A stretch of 64,000 nt of DNA from an uncultured Psychroserpens sp. (GTDB lineage Bacteria > Bacteroidota > Bacteroidia > Flavobacteriales > Flavobacteriaceae): the NCBI RefSeq assembly GCF_947500255.1, contig NZ_CANMRL010000002.1, forward strand, positions 248,001 through 312,000, written 5' to 3'. Positions 48,948-58,825 of the stretch are shown piece by piece. Numbering within the stretch: the first letter of the stretch is position 1; each line of letters opens with the position of its first letter. Under the pieces are notes generated by a model, which did not search any database, was not told where the DNA came from, and was given only the letters and a program-made list of their open reading frames with translations. A program made the position numbers and the translations under genes.

Positions 48948-50879
48948 TTATAAACTTAGCGTAAACCCTATATTAATATTTCGCCCTCTGGTTGAATAAC
49001 CAAATAACTCTTCATACGCTTCGTCTAAAATATTGTTCACGTTTGCAAAAACCGTAAGCTTGTCTTTCACCAATTTATGACTTACATAAAAATCGATTAA
49101 GCTATACGATTCTAGATTAACGCTTTCACTTTGAAACGTTGTACTGTTAAAAAACGCATCGTCACGATCATCATTAAACTGATAGCTCAAACTCATAAAC
49201 GTTTGTGTATTTAATTGATAGTTTAAAGCCGCGTTTATTTTTAATTCCGGAATTCTAAGGTTTAAATCCTCGTCTACTTTAGTATAGGTTCCATTAGCTC
49301 TAAGCTTTAATGTTTGTGTTAATGCCACATCTGCAACAACCTCGACTCCGCTAGCCGTAAAATCATTCTCAGTATTTGAATACTGAAACATAAAATTTCC
49401 TTGGTCTACAAAATCAACAAAATTCTCTTCAGAACGATTAAAATACACAACACTTACTGTAGCCTTATCTTTAATATTAACCTCTGTTCCTACTTCAATA
49501 GTGGTATTTTCTTCTGGTTCTAAATCACTATTTCCGAAGGAAGGTTCAAACAATTGATACAATGAAGGCGCAATATATGATGTACTGTAACTAGCCAATC
49601 CTTTGATATACCCAAAATTAAGTTCCTTTTTAAATGACGGATTCAAACTGTACACCAAATGACTACCATACTCACTATGGTTATTTAAGCGCAGACCAGC
49701 ATTTACATTTAACCCAAAATCTGAAACAAATACGACATTAGCATAAGGATCAATAATAGTATGCGTCGCATCTTCTGGGTCGATATCTTGAGCAAAAGCA
49801 GTGCTTCCGAACGGAATTGAATAACTTTCAATTTCATTTTGTTGAGCATTGACACCCAAAACAGTATAAAATTTATCGTTAAAATTGTAACGGTTATATA
49901 GATCTCCTATAAAACTCTCTGCACTAAACTGGGTTGGAAAACTTGATTCTATCTCGCGTTCAACATTATTGTAAGCAACATTCAATATAATGCTACCATT
50001 ATTATACTTGAACTCTGGTGAAATTCCTATTCTGTATTGATCTGTAACCGATAAATTATCGGCATCAGCAAAACCAAAGCCATCATCAAAGTCGGCTTTA
50101 AATGAATCAAAACTAGCATACGTTTGTACTTTAAATGCTTCTGAAAATTGATAACCTAACTTCACATAACCATTATAAGTATTAAAAGGGTCTGATTCTT
50201 CACCTACAGCAATTGCAGATAAACCATCAGTAAATTGATGTCCGAAACTAGCGAGATAGTTAAAGTCATCTAGTGTACCATTTACAGACACACTATTTAC
50301 AAAATTCTCAACTGCATAATTACTATCTTCCTGAGATTGATTGGTTCCAATCGTACTTTTTAAATTAACAGCAAAGGCATCTTTTGACGCTTTTTTCAAT
50401 TTAATATTGATTACTGCTGTAGATGCTCCACTACCATAAAGTGAGCTGGAAGCTCCTTTTAAGATTTCGATACTCTCAACCTGATCTGCATTTAATAAAC
50501 GAAGATCATAGTCGTTTGCAATTTGTGAGGCATCAGTAACGGCTATACCATCAATAAGCACCAATACTTGGCGGTTTCTTCCACCTCTGATAAAATAACT
50601 TAAGTTCTGACCTGCATTACTTTTTGTTCCGTTAATTTCAATACCTGCAGTAGCATTAATAATCTCTGCAATTGATTTACCTTGTAGATTTTGAAGGTCT
50701 TTTTGAGTGATTTTGGTTATAACCTTACCTGAATTCTCTCGTTTTAATTTAAATTTAGAATCGGTAATAACCACCTCATCTAATTGCTCTATCTCTAGAG
50801 AATCTGTTTGCTGTTGCGCAAAACTAGATGCTGCTAAACCCATAGCTAGCATACCAAAAAGCATTGTTTTTTTGTTCAT
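48948..50879 (-). CDS. btuB: TonB-dependent vitamin B12 receptor (BtuB-like)
   Basis: 643 residues, signal peptide ending AASSFAQQ. Plug domain: LDEVVITDSKF, IAEIINATAGIEINGTKS, SYFIRGGRNRQVLVLIDGIAV, VESIEILKGASSSLYGSGAS. The beta-barrel ends in INIGFTLSL with a terminal aromatic/hydrophobic strand. A cobalamin riboswitch lies in its 5' leader, ~85 bases before the start, and btuF-C-D are divergent, so its substrate is a cobalamin. Outer membrane. Confidence 0.93.
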   Translation of the reverse strand: MNKKTMLFGMLAMGLAASSFAQQQTDSLEIEQLDEVVITDSKFKLKRENSGKVITKITQKDLQNLQGKSIAEIINATAGIEINGTKSNAGQNLSYFIRGGRNRQVLVLIDGIAVTDASQIANDYDLRLLNADQVESIEILKGASSSLYGSGASTAVINIKLKKASKDAFAVNLKSTIGTNQSQEDSNYAVENFVNSVSVNGTLDDFNYLASFGHQFTDGLSAIAVGEESDPFNTYNGYVKLGYQFSEAFKVQTYASFDSFKADFDDGFGFADADNLSVTDQYRIGISPEFKYNNGSIILNVAYNNVEREIESSFPTQFSAESFIGDLYNRYNFNDKFYTVLGVNAQQNEIESYSIPFGSTAFAQDIDPEDATHTIIDPYANVVFVSDFGLNVNAGLRLNNHSEYGSHLVYSLNPSFKKELNFGYIKGLASYSTSYIAPSLYQLFEPSFGNSDLEPEENTTIEVGTEVNIKDKATVSVVYFNRSEENFVDFVDQGNFMFQYSNTENDFTASGVEVVADVALTQTLKLRANGTYTKVDEDLNLRIPELKINAALNYQLNTQTFMSLSYQFNDDRDDAFFNSTTFQSESVNLESYSLIDFYVSHKLVKDKLTVFANVNNILDEAYEELFGYSTRGRNINIGFTLSL

Positions 50880-50959
50880 TGTAATGTTTAATTACTCGGA
50901 ATAGCATGAATTACCACACCAAAACTTTTATCCCGAAAGTTTGACTTTTAATGTTTGAA

Positions 50960-51112
50960 TTTGGCAGGTCTCCTGACTTGCGTCTTGCTATTGGTCTTCC
51001 CAGAAATACAATTTCCAGTGACATTGAAGGTAATAGCAAGCATAATAGCTTACAGTTGCGGGAACAGCTCTGGACTTTCACCAGATTCCCTTTTAATCTA
51101 TTTAGATATACC
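50960..51112 (-). ncRNA. Cobalamin riboswitch
   Basis: Read on the minus strand, the conserved B12 box AAGTCAGGAGACCTGCC (50963-50981 region) ends the aptamer. GAAAGTCCAGAGCTGTTCCC and GCAACTGTAAGC, further upstream, are the usual P3/J region and loop. It lies wholly in the leader of the TonB receptor gene and should repress it when cobalamin is bound. No second copy precedes btuF. Confidence 0.93.
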
Positions 51113-51182
51113 AAATAGAACCTAAATTCGCAGCGAAAGTAAACAATTTGTTTAATGATTCACTCAAAACTTTAAATAATAT

Positions 51183-51190
51183 TACTTTTG
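51183..51190 (+). promoter_or_regulatory. Predicted -7 element of btuF operon
   Basis: TACTTTTG matches TAnnTTTG, 20 bases before the TTG start at 51211. The resulting short leader leaves no room for a riboswitch on this strand. Confidence 0.5.
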
Positions 51191-51210
51191 ACATATAAAA
51201 ATCACTGCTT

Positions 51211-52359
51211 TTGAAACAAATCATCTACATTTTAATGGTCTTGATCATCGTATCCTGTAAAGAAGATAAAGGCTTATCAAGACAATTACCTCCTGCTGAA
51301 ACAAAAGAACTGCTAAAAAATAATCATGCTGAAGGGTTTACTCTTATTAAAAATGACAATTATAGCATATTAACAATTTCTAACCCTTGGCCTAAAGCTG
51401 ATAAAGTCTATAGATATGCATTAATTCCTAAAGAAAATGCACCTAAGATTACATTAAACAAAGATGATTTTGATGGTATGATTATTACACCAGTTCAAAA
51501 GATTGTTGTGACTTCAACGACTCACATACCTGCATTGGAACTATTAGGCGTTGAACAAACCTTAGTAGGCTTTCCTGGCACTGATTATATTTCTTCGGAA
51601 AAAACGAGGACTCAAATCGATAATGGTGACATACGTGAACTTGGTAATAATGAAGGTATTAATACCGAAGTATTGTTAGAATTACGACCAGATGTAGTAG
51701 TGACCTTTGGTGTTGATGGCACCAATAAAACTATGGAAACGATTGAAAAAGCTGGAATTACTGTTATTTATAATGGTGATTGGGTTGAAAAATCACCGTT
51801 GGCTAAAGCCGAATGGATCAAGTTTTTTGGAGCGCTTTATCATAAAGAAAGTCAAGCCAAATCCATCTTTGACCAAATAGAAAAAGATTATTTAGAAGCC
51901 AAGTCCATAGCTGCAAAAGCAAGTAAAAAACCTACAGTGTTATGCGGAGCCATGTACAAAGATGTTTGGTATTTACCAAATGGCACAAGTCCGGAAGCTC
52001 AATTTTTAAATGATGCCAATGTTAATTATTTATGGAGCGAAACCAAAGAAACTGGCAGCATCGCCTTGAATTTTGAAACTGTTTTTGACAAGGCTAAAAC
52101 AGCAGAATTATGGTTGAGTCCTTCGTATTATTTAAGTTACGACGCTTTAGAAAAAGCGAACTCACATTATACGCAATTTGATGCATTTCAAAATAAAAAA
52201 ATCTTTACTTTTTCTAATACAACAGGAAAAACAGGAGGTGTTTTATATTATGAATTAGGTGCAGCTCGACCAGATTTGGTACTCAAGGATATGATAAAAA
52301 TTTGTCATCCAGAATTACTCACAGACTATAAAACGACTTTTTTTAAGCCACTAGATTAA
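51211..52359 (+). CDS. btuF: Cobalamin ABC transporter substrate-binding lipoprotein
   Basis: 382 residues from a TTG that gives a lipoprotein signal (YILMVLIIVSCKEDK). BtuF/FepB-type fold: QKIVVTSTTHIPALELLGVEQTLVGFPG, VLLELRPDVVVTFGVDG, TVIYNGDWVEKSPLAKAEWIKFFGALY. It collects cobalamin in the periplasm. The stop is immediately followed by the permease start, and the divergent receptor has a cobalamin riboswitch, which supports the substrate. Confidence 0.9.
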   Translation: MKQIIYILMVLIIVSCKEDKGLSRQLPPAETKELLKNNHAEGFTLIKNDNYSILTISNPWPKADKVYRYALIPKENAPKITLNKDDFDGMIITPVQKIVVTSTTHIPALELLGVEQTLVGFPGTDYISSEKTRTQIDNGDIRELGNNEGINTEVLLELRPDVVVTFGVDGTNKTMETIEKAGITVIYNGDWVEKSPLAKAEWIKFFGALYHKESQAKSIFDQIEKDYLEAKSIAAKASKKPTVLCGAMYKDVWYLPNGTSPEAQFLNDANVNYLWSETKETGSIALNFETVFDKAKTAELWLSPSYYLSYDALEKANSHYTQFDAFQNKKIFTFSNTTGKTGGVLYYELGAARPDLVLKDMIKICHPELLTDYKTTFFKPLD

Positions 52360-53382
52360 TTGAAAACCAAATATACATATTCATTTATAGGCCTATCAAT
52401 AGCACTATTGTTATGCTTCTTTGTGAATATTAGTTTGGGCTCGGTTAGTATTCCCATCAAAGATGTATTTAATAGTATTTTAGGGACTTCAGATAACGAA
52501 AATTGGCAATATATAATTCAAGATTATAGATTACCAAAAGCATTAACGGCTATTTTAGTAGGATCAGGTTTAGGAATTTCAGGATTATTAATGCAAACAT
52601 TTTTTAGAAACCCATTAGCTGGGCCATTTGTATTAGGGATTAGTTCTGGTGCAAGCTTAGGCGTAGCGCTGGTTATTTTAGGTTCTGGATTATTTGGAGG
52701 TGCTTTTGCTACTGTTTTGATCTCAAAGTGGAGTATTGTTATTGCTGCAATTTCTGGGAGTTTTCTCGTGCTTCTAGCTGTCTTGATTGTCTCCGCAAGA
52801 GTGAGAGATACCATGGCTATTTTAATTATTGGTTTGATGTTTGGAAGTATTACAGCTGCAGTGGTTAGTGTACTCTCTTATTTTAGTTCGGCAGAACAAT
52901 TACAACAGTATATTTTTTGGGGATTTGGAAGCTTAGGTAATTTATCCTGGAATGAACTCTTTGTATTCTTCGGAATTTACCTCTTAGGTATGCTTCTCAC
53001 TATATTTTCTATTAAAGCACTAAACACCTTTCTATTGGGAGAAAACTATGCCAAAAGCTTAGGGCTGAACATTAAGCAAAGTCGATTAGTCATTATTTTA
53101 GCAACAAGTCTATTAGCAGGAACTATTACAGCTTTTGCTGGACCTATTGCTTTTATAGGACTGGCCATTCCGCATATGACACGTCAATTATTTCACACCT
53201 CAAATCATAAGATATTATTACCTGCTGTATTTTTATTTGGAGCGATTGTAATGCTTATTTGTGATAGTATTGCACAATTACCTACCAGTGATTATACACT
53301 ACCTATTAATGCCATAACCTCTTTAATTGGAGCGCCAGTAGTGGTATGGTTATTAGTTAGAAAACGTAAAATGATATTTTAA
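52360..53382 (+). CDS. btuC: FecCD/BtuC family ABC transporter permease
   Basis: 340 residues from a TTG, ten membrane segments. Family stretches: RLPKALTAILVGSGLGISGLLMQTFFRNPLAGPFVLGISSGASLG (~48-92), YIFWGFGSLGNLSW, LGLNIKQSRLVIILATSLLAGTITAFAGPIAFIGLAIPHMTRQLF and LPINAITSLIGAPVVVWLL. It pairs with the ATPase downstream to move cobalamin across the inner membrane. Confidence 0.94.
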   Translation: MKTKYTYSFIGLSIALLLCFFVNISLGSVSIPIKDVFNSILGTSDNENWQYIIQDYRLPKALTAILVGSGLGISGLLMQTFFRNPLAGPFVLGISSGASLGVALVILGSGLFGGAFATVLISKWSIVIAAISGSFLVLLAVLIVSARVRDTMAILIIGLMFGSITAAVVSVLSYFSSAEQLQQYIFWGFGSLGNLSWNELFVFFGIYLLGMLLTIFSIKALNTFLLGENYAKSLGLNIKQSRLVIILATSLLAGTITAFAGPIAFIGLAIPHMTRQLFHTSNHKILLPAVFLFGAIVMLICDSIAQLPTSDYTLPINAITSLIGAPVVVWLLVRKRKMIF

Positions 53383-53390
53383 AGACACTA

Positions 53391-54185
53391 GTGACAGAAC
53401 AAACGCAACATATCATCCTTGAAACTCACAATCTTTCTATAGGTTACCAATCTAAGAAAGCAACAGCTGTTATTGCCAGTGACATTAATATCGAATTGTA
53501 TCAAGGTGAGCTTATTGGGTTAGTTGGCGCTAATGGTATTGGAAAGTCTACTCTTTTGAGAACCTTAACATCTATACAACCTGCGTTATCTGGCACTATT
53601 TCGTTAAGTAAAAAACCACTTAATGATTATACTTCGATAGAATTAGCAAAAATCATGAGCTTGGTGTTGACCGAACAACTTATGTCTAAAAACCTATCCG
53701 TTTTCGAACTTATAGCACTTGGTCGTCAACCCTATACCAATTGGGTTGGCAATCTCAGTGATCAAGACATCTCTGTTGTCAACCAATCTATTGCACAAAC
53801 AAATCTTTCAGACTTGAAGCATCGCAAGTGTTTTGAATTAAGCGACGGACAATTACAAAAAGTGATGATCGCTCGAGCATTAGCTCAAGATACCAATCTA
53901 ATTATTTTGGATGAGCCTACCACACATTTAGATATGTATCACAAGGCTTATATTTTAAAGCTGCTCCAAAAATTAGCTAAAGATACTAATAAGACTATTC
54001 TTTTTTCATCACATGAAATCGATTTAGCCATTCAACTATGCGACACCATGATTGTCATGACCAATGATGGCGTTATTTATGACTCGCCGTGTAACTTGAT
54101 CGAACGTGGTGTTTTTGAAACTTTATTTCCTGATGACCTTATCGGTTTTGATGAAAAAACGGGAAGTTTTAGAGTAAAGAAATAA
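53391..54185 (+). CDS. btuD: Cobalamin ABC transporter ATP-binding protein
   Basis: 264 residues from a GTG at 53391. Walker A GANGIGKSTL (~43-52), signature LSDGQLQKVMIARAL (a variant of LSGGQ, ~150-164), Walker B LIILDEPTTHLD (~171-182), switch His in LFSSHEIDLA. Eight bases after btuC. It powers the importer. Confidence 0.94.
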   Translation: MTEQTQHIILETHNLSIGYQSKKATAVIASDINIELYQGELIGLVGANGIGKSTLLRTLTSIQPALSGTISLSKKPLNDYTSIELAKIMSLVLTEQLMSKNLSVFELIALGRQPYTNWVGNLSDQDISVVNQSIAQTNLSDLKHRKCFELSDGQLQKVMIARALAQDTNLIILDEPTTHLDMYHKAYILKLLQKLAKDTNKTILFSSHEIDLAIQLCDTMIVMTNDGVIYDSPCNLIERGVFETLFPDDLIGFDEKTGSFRVKK

Positions 54186-54232
54186 GTCGATAGTTTTCAC
54201 TCATCCATAGTATCACTTAACACCTTTTCTTT

Positions 54233-54240
54233 TATCTTTG
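54233..54240 (+). promoter_or_regulatory. Predicted -7 element for rmuC
   Basis: TATCTTTG matches TAnnTTTG, 20 bases before the ATG at 54261. Spacing and layout are the same as in front of purB. Confidence 0.5.
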
Positions 54241-54260
54241 AGTAAATTTCTATTCACTTT

Positions 54261-55580
54261 ATGAACGACAATCTTATACTTATTCTAGCTATTGTTATCT
54301 CCGCAGCTATTGGTGCGTATTTAGGTATGCTTTTTATTAAACTGAAAAGTAAAAGTGAGCAGAGTACATTAGAAGAACGTCAACATCAGATGAGTTCAAC
54401 TATTGAAGATCTAAAACAACATCTATCAAAGTTGGAAAGTGAACGTGAAGAGATTAGACGCGAAAAAGAGTTTTTAAATACTGAGTTAACTCGAAAAAAT
54501 ACAGAGTATGAAAATCTTCAGCAACAAAATTTAAAACGTGATGAAGAGCTAGAAGAACGTCAAGAACAATTGCGTAAAGATTTTGAACTGCTCGCCACAA
54601 AAATTCTTGATGAAAAATCAGAAAAGTTCACACTTCAGAATAAAGAAAATATCAAGAATATCTTAAATCCGTTACAAGAAAAAATTCAGGTATTCGAGAA
54701 AAAAGTTGAGGATACTCAAAAGGAAAGTATCTCAATGCATTCGGCATTAAAAGAGCAGTTATTGGGTTTAAAAGACCTCAATCAGCAAATGACTAAAGAA
54801 GCTACCAATTTAACAAAAGCCTTAAAAGGTGATAGTAAGATGCAAGGAAATTGGGGCGAATTGGTATTAGAGCGTGTGCTCGAAAAATCAGGTTTAGAAA
54901 AAGACAGGGAATATTATGTCCAGCAAAGCTTCACCTTACCTGATGGCACAAGAGTGCTTCCAGACGTGGTTTTGCATTTACCCGATAATAAGAAAATGAT
55001 CATTGACAGTAAAGTGTCATTAACCGATTATGAACGTTATGTAAATGCCGAAGATGATGAGCGTACATTTCATTTAAAAGCGCATATCAGTTCCATTAGA
55101 AAGCATGTTGATCAACTATCTGAAAAGAACTATCAAGACTTGTACGATATTGAATCACCAGATTTCGTATTACTATTCATCCCGATAGAACCGGCTTTTG
55201 CTGTTGCCATAAATGAAGACAGTTCATTATATAATAAAGCGTTTGAGAAAAATATTGTTATCGTAACACCTGCAACACTTTTAGCAACGTTACGTACAAT
55301 TGATACAATGTGGAATAATGAAAAGCAACAGCGTAATGCGATTGAAATTGCAAGGCAGGCTGGGGCACTTTATGACAAATTTGAGGGTTTAGTAAAAGAC
55401 TTAACTGGAGTTGGTAAACGTATTGATGATGCCAAACGTGATTATTCATCAGCTATGAATAAATTAGTTGAAGGACGAGGAAACCTAATAACTAGTGTTG
55501 AAAAATTGAAAAAAATGGGTGCTAAAGCCAAGAAATCTTTACCCGAAGCCATTGTCAAACGCGCAAAAAGCAGCGAATAA
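54261..55580 (+). CDS. rmuC: DNA recombination protein RmuC
   Basis: 439 residues. An N-terminal membrane anchor (~4-24), a long coiled coil (~30-190) and the RmuC nuclease-like domain: MQGNWGELVLERVLEKSGLEKDREY (~194-218), LPDVVLHLPDNKKMIIDSKVSLTDYERYV (the DSK site of the restriction-endonuclease-like core), FVLLFIPIEPAFAVAI, IVTPATLLATLRTID. It limits inversions at short repeats in E. coli. Confidence 0.95.
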   Translation: MNDNLILILAIVISAAIGAYLGMLFIKLKSKSEQSTLEERQHQMSSTIEDLKQHLSKLESEREEIRREKEFLNTELTRKNTEYENLQQQNLKRDEELEERQEQLRKDFELLATKILDEKSEKFTLQNKENIKNILNPLQEKIQVFEKKVEDTQKESISMHSALKEQLLGLKDLNQQMTKEATNLTKALKGDSKMQGNWGELVLERVLEKSGLEKDREYYVQQSFTLPDGTRVLPDVVLHLPDNKKMIIDSKVSLTDYERYVNAEDDERTFHLKAHISSIRKHVDQLSEKNYQDLYDIESPDFVLLFIPIEPAFAVAINEDSSLYNKAFEKNIVIVTPATLLATLRTIDTMWNNEKQQRNAIEIARQAGALYDKFEGLVKDLTGVGKRIDDAKRDYSSAMNKLVEGRGNLITSVEKLKKMGAKAKKSLPEAIVKRAKSSE

Positions 55581-55592
55581 TTAAGACCATTA

Positions 55593-57884
55593 TCAAAAGT
55601 GAACCCTCAACACAGCATTTGGTGTTATTCCTAACGAGTTTTGTAGTGTTTCACTCACATTATCATTTGTAATTCTATAAAAATTATTGATTTGATTGGT
55701 TCGGTCTAAAACGTTCCATATCGAAACCCCTAAATCTGCTTTAGTCTTTTTCCATAGCTTAACATCATACAAAGCAGAAACATCCACTCTCAAATAATCG
55801 TTCAACCTGCTTGAGTTAGTATTTTCAAAATTGATAGCATTGTCACTAATTTCATTACCAGCTATTGGCCGCGTTGTTGGACGACCAGAATGCCAATTGA
55901 TCCCAGCTGACAATCTTAAACGGTCCATGGTATAAGCAGCTCCAAAAGTAATAGCATGAGTGATTTCAAAATTATTTGGAAACTTATCTTCTGGAAGTAA
56001 ATCAAAACTATAATTGCTATTCATATAAGCATAACTCAACCATGTTGTGAAGTCTTTAATTTGCTTTCTCAAAATAATATCTGCGCCAAACGTATCATAA
56101 TCACCTCTAGTTTTTATAAACTCATATTGATTTTGAAACCCTTGACTTTGTGTTGTAATGCCTTTTACATATTTATAATAAGCATCTGCACTAAGTAACC
56201 AGCCTTTTTTACTGAAACTCAAACCCAACGATACTTGCTTGCTTCTAATTACTGGTATATCAGTATCGTTAGACAATTGCCAACGTCTTTTTTCAATACC
56301 TAAAAAATCATTTTGGAAATTAATAATTTGAGACGTGTTTTGGTGCTTGAATTCTCCTAAAAGTTCTACTGAAAAGTCATTTAAAAACTTATGGTTAAAT
56401 GCCAGTCTTGGCTCTAGTATATGCTTTCTAAATTTATCAATATAATTATATCTCAATCCGAAATTTAGGTTAGTTTTCCTATCGGACGATCTATAATTTA
56501 ACTGGGAGAACAAGGCATGAGTTCGTACGACTTCAGACACTAACAATCGAAAACGTGGCGTATCAACATCATCTAAGTTTGTAACCTTAGTCTCTACAAA
56601 ATGATACCCATTCAACCATTGCAAGTTATCATGTACCTTGTAGTTAGTCATTAATTTCAAGCTTGTTTCCGATATGCTATTCTCTTGTTGAAATCGTTGT
56701 TCTTCAATGATATTGGCATTATTAGATTTTAACTTATAGTCAGTTTCATAAACTTCAAAAGTGGTTTGCCAGGTATCGTTCCAAATTCTTTTGTATTGCA
56801 AAGCTCCTGCAATACTGTTTTGTCTCAAACTACTTCGGCGTGATGTTTCCATGCCACTAATTGTAGAGTTTTCATTAAATCGTAACTCGTTATCGGCATT
56901 TAAAAAATTGAGCTGTAACTGGTCCTTATCTGAGATCGTATACAGCCAGCGTAAAGACATGTCGTAAAAATCAAACTCCTGATTGGAATTCAAAATATCA
57001 TTAGTATTGGTCTCTACTTCTGTATCCTGAGCGATTCTATCAAAAAAATTGGTATATGTTGGTGTTTCTGTAAAATCGCTTGTTGATTTTCGAGCAGCAA
57101 TTTGTAGAGATGATGTATCTCCTAACGGTATATCAGCAAAGCCATTGGCATCAATAAAATTAACACCCAAACTCCCTTTAAACGTATCGTTGATTTTAGT
57201 GTCAGTTTCCATAGAAATTGTGCCCGAAACACCATCTGTAAGCATCGTTTCTGTACCATTTTTCAAAACACTTACCTGTTGTGTGATTTGCGGATTAAAC
57301 ATTGAAATCAAACCAAAGAAATGCCCAGACTGATACATTTTTATTCCATCCCAAAGGATTAAGTTTTGATCGTGTGCACCGCCTCTTATATTAATATTTG
57401 ATACCGTTTCATTAATACTCTGGATTCCTGGAAAAGCCTGTACAGCCTGTAAAACATCGGTATCTATCAATCCTGGCAGAATATCAAACTCTGAAAAATC
57501 AATTTCATAAGAACCATTGTTGAGTTTATTAATTCCCTTAACAATATATTTTGATACTAGTATTTCAGATAATTGTTGCAGTTCAAAAGGCGACTCCTTT
57601 AATTGTACTAGAATGAAAGTACCATCTAAGTTTCGGAATGAAAATTTAGTATTGACTTCGAGATATGATAAAACTTGAGTTAAGGTCAAATCTTTGGAAG
57701 GTGGTATTATTGTTATACCTTCAAGGTCGGATTCGGCATAATTAAATTGAATACTGTATATCTCTTGAAGTTGAACAAACACATCAGTTAATGGCAGTTG
57801 TTCTTTAGTCTCTTGAGCATTGATCTCAAAAGAGCATATAAAAAAGAGGATCCATAAAAAATATAACTTATTTTTTATTGCCAT
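55593..57884 (-). CDS. TonB-dependent receptor with N-terminal STN domain (FecA-like)
   Basis: 763 residues, signal peptide ending FEINAQE. An STN/secretin-like domain (~28-95; FVQLQEIYSIQFNYAESDLEG, VLSYLEVNTKFSFRNLDGTF) for signalling to FecR. Plug: LPGLIDTDVLQAVQAFPGIQ, VSNINIRGGAHDQNLILWDGIKMY, VSVLKNGTETMLTDGVSG. Then the 22-strand barrel ending TPNAVLRVHF. With the FecI-like sigma and FecR upstream it forms a cell-surface signalling system for a scarce nutrient, possibly iron; substrate unknown. Confidence 0.93.
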   Translation of the reverse strand: MAIKNKLYFLWILFFICSFEINAQETKEQLPLTDVFVQLQEIYSIQFNYAESDLEGITIIPPSKDLTLTQVLSYLEVNTKFSFRNLDGTFILVQLKESPFELQQLSEILVSKYIVKGINKLNNGSYEIDFSEFDILPGLIDTDVLQAVQAFPGIQSINETVSNINIRGGAHDQNLILWDGIKMYQSGHFFGLISMFNPQITQQVSVLKNGTETMLTDGVSGTISMETDTKINDTFKGSLGVNFIDANGFADIPLGDTSSLQIAARKSTSDFTETPTYTNFFDRIAQDTEVETNTNDILNSNQEFDFYDMSLRWLYTISDKDQLQLNFLNADNELRFNENSTISGMETSRRSSLRQNSIAGALQYKRIWNDTWQTTFEVYETDYKLKSNNANIIEEQRFQQENSISETSLKLMTNYKVHDNLQWLNGYHFVETKVTNLDDVDTPRFRLLVSEVVRTHALFSQLNYRSSDRKTNLNFGLRYNYIDKFRKHILEPRLAFNHKFLNDFSVELLGEFKHQNTSQIINFQNDFLGIEKRRWQLSNDTDIPVIRSKQVSLGLSFSKKGWLLSADAYYKYVKGITTQSQGFQNQYEFIKTRGDYDTFGADIILRKQIKDFTTWLSYAYMNSNYSFDLLPEDKFPNNFEITHAITFGAAYTMDRLRLSAGINWHSGRPTTRPIAGNEISDNAINFENTNSSRLNDYLRVDVSALYDVKLWKKTKADLGVSIWNVLDRTNQINNFYRITNDNVSETLQNSLGITPNAVLRVHF

Positions 57885-58779
57885 GAATTACGACGTCATT
57901 TGATGCATTAATTTTATAGCTCAGACCCATTGGCTGTGTTATAGATAAGAGGGCATTTTCAATATTATCATGCATAAATCCTCCTGTGAATAATCGATTA
58001 GCATCTATATTGTCTACTGTAATCTTAATACCATATTGTCGTTCCATTTCTGCTATAACCAGATCAAAAGGAACAGCCTTAAACGCACTTTTATTTTGAG
58101 TCCATTGCGGTTTCAAAAATGTTGTTGTATCTGAAGCATAATCATCACCTAATCGCCTATAGGTGTCTCCTGCTAAGAGTTTTTTTGTCACATCTCCCGA
58201 AGTAACTTGAACAATCCCTTCATAACAGTGTACTTCAAAATAATTAAGACGTTGTTTTACATTAAACTCTGTACCTACAACAGTGACTAGCCCTTGAGAA
58301 GTAATGACATCGAATGTTTTTCCTTTAGCCACTTTAAAATATGCTTCACCATCTAAAGTTAAGCGCCTATTTGTATTCCAGTTTTTTTCATTGTATTCTA
58401 TTTGAGAACCGGAATTCAATATCACCTCTGATTGATCTGGAAGTTCTATGGTAGTTTGCTCACTCGCCAAAGTTTGTATACGTGTAGGATAGTTGTAAAA
58501 AAATGTAAAATAAGCACCAAAAGCAATGACCAAAATACTTGCGATTCGTAGCATTGGTTTAAACCAATTTAACTTTTTAGTTTCTTTACGTTTAGCATCA
58601 TAAGTTGATTTAAAATCATTGAATGATTCAAGTTCAGAAAAGTTTGATGCCTTAAAATGTTGCGCGCCATCTAAAATAGCTTGATGCAATGCAAAATCAT
58701 CTCCTTGCTCAAAAGCTTGTCTTTCGGCAGGAGTTAATTCATCATTTAACCACTTTTTGATGTTGTCTTCTTTATTCAT
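57868..58779 (-). CDS. FecR family anti-sigma / regulator
   Basis: 303 residues. Cytoplasmic N-terminal ~80 residues with NIKKWLNDELTPAERQAFEQG, one membrane segment (~84-102), then the periplasmic FecR domain: TLASEQTTIELPDQSEVILNSGSQIEYNEKNW, RLTLDGEAYFKVAKGKTFDVITSQGLVTVVGTEFNV and a C-terminal STN-interacting DUF4974-like part (AVPFDLVIAEMERQYGIKITV). It transmits the receptor signal to the sigma factor upstream. It overlaps the receptor gene by 17 bases. Confidence 0.94.
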   Translation of the reverse strand: MNKEDNIKKWLNDELTPAERQAFEQGDDFALHQAILDGAQHFKASNFSELESFNDFKSTYDAKRKETKKLNWFKPMLRIASILVIAFGAYFTFFYNYPTRIQTLASEQTTIELPDQSEVILNSGSQIEYNEKNWNTNRRLTLDGEAYFKVAKGKTFDVITSQGLVTVVGTEFNVKQRLNYFEVHCYEGIVQVTSGDVTKKLLAGDTYRRLGDDYASDTTTFLKPQWTQNKSAFKAVPFDLVIAEMERQYGIKITVDNIDANRLFTGGFMHDNIENALLSITQPMGLSYKINASNDVVIHGNKK

Positions 58780-58825
58780 AAATCTATGTACACTTATATA
58801 ACAACTTCATTTCTATTTTTCCTTA

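Noticed and set aside
51120-51210. Second cobalamin riboswitch before btuF
   Set aside because: No B12 box on the plus strand and the predicted leader is too short.
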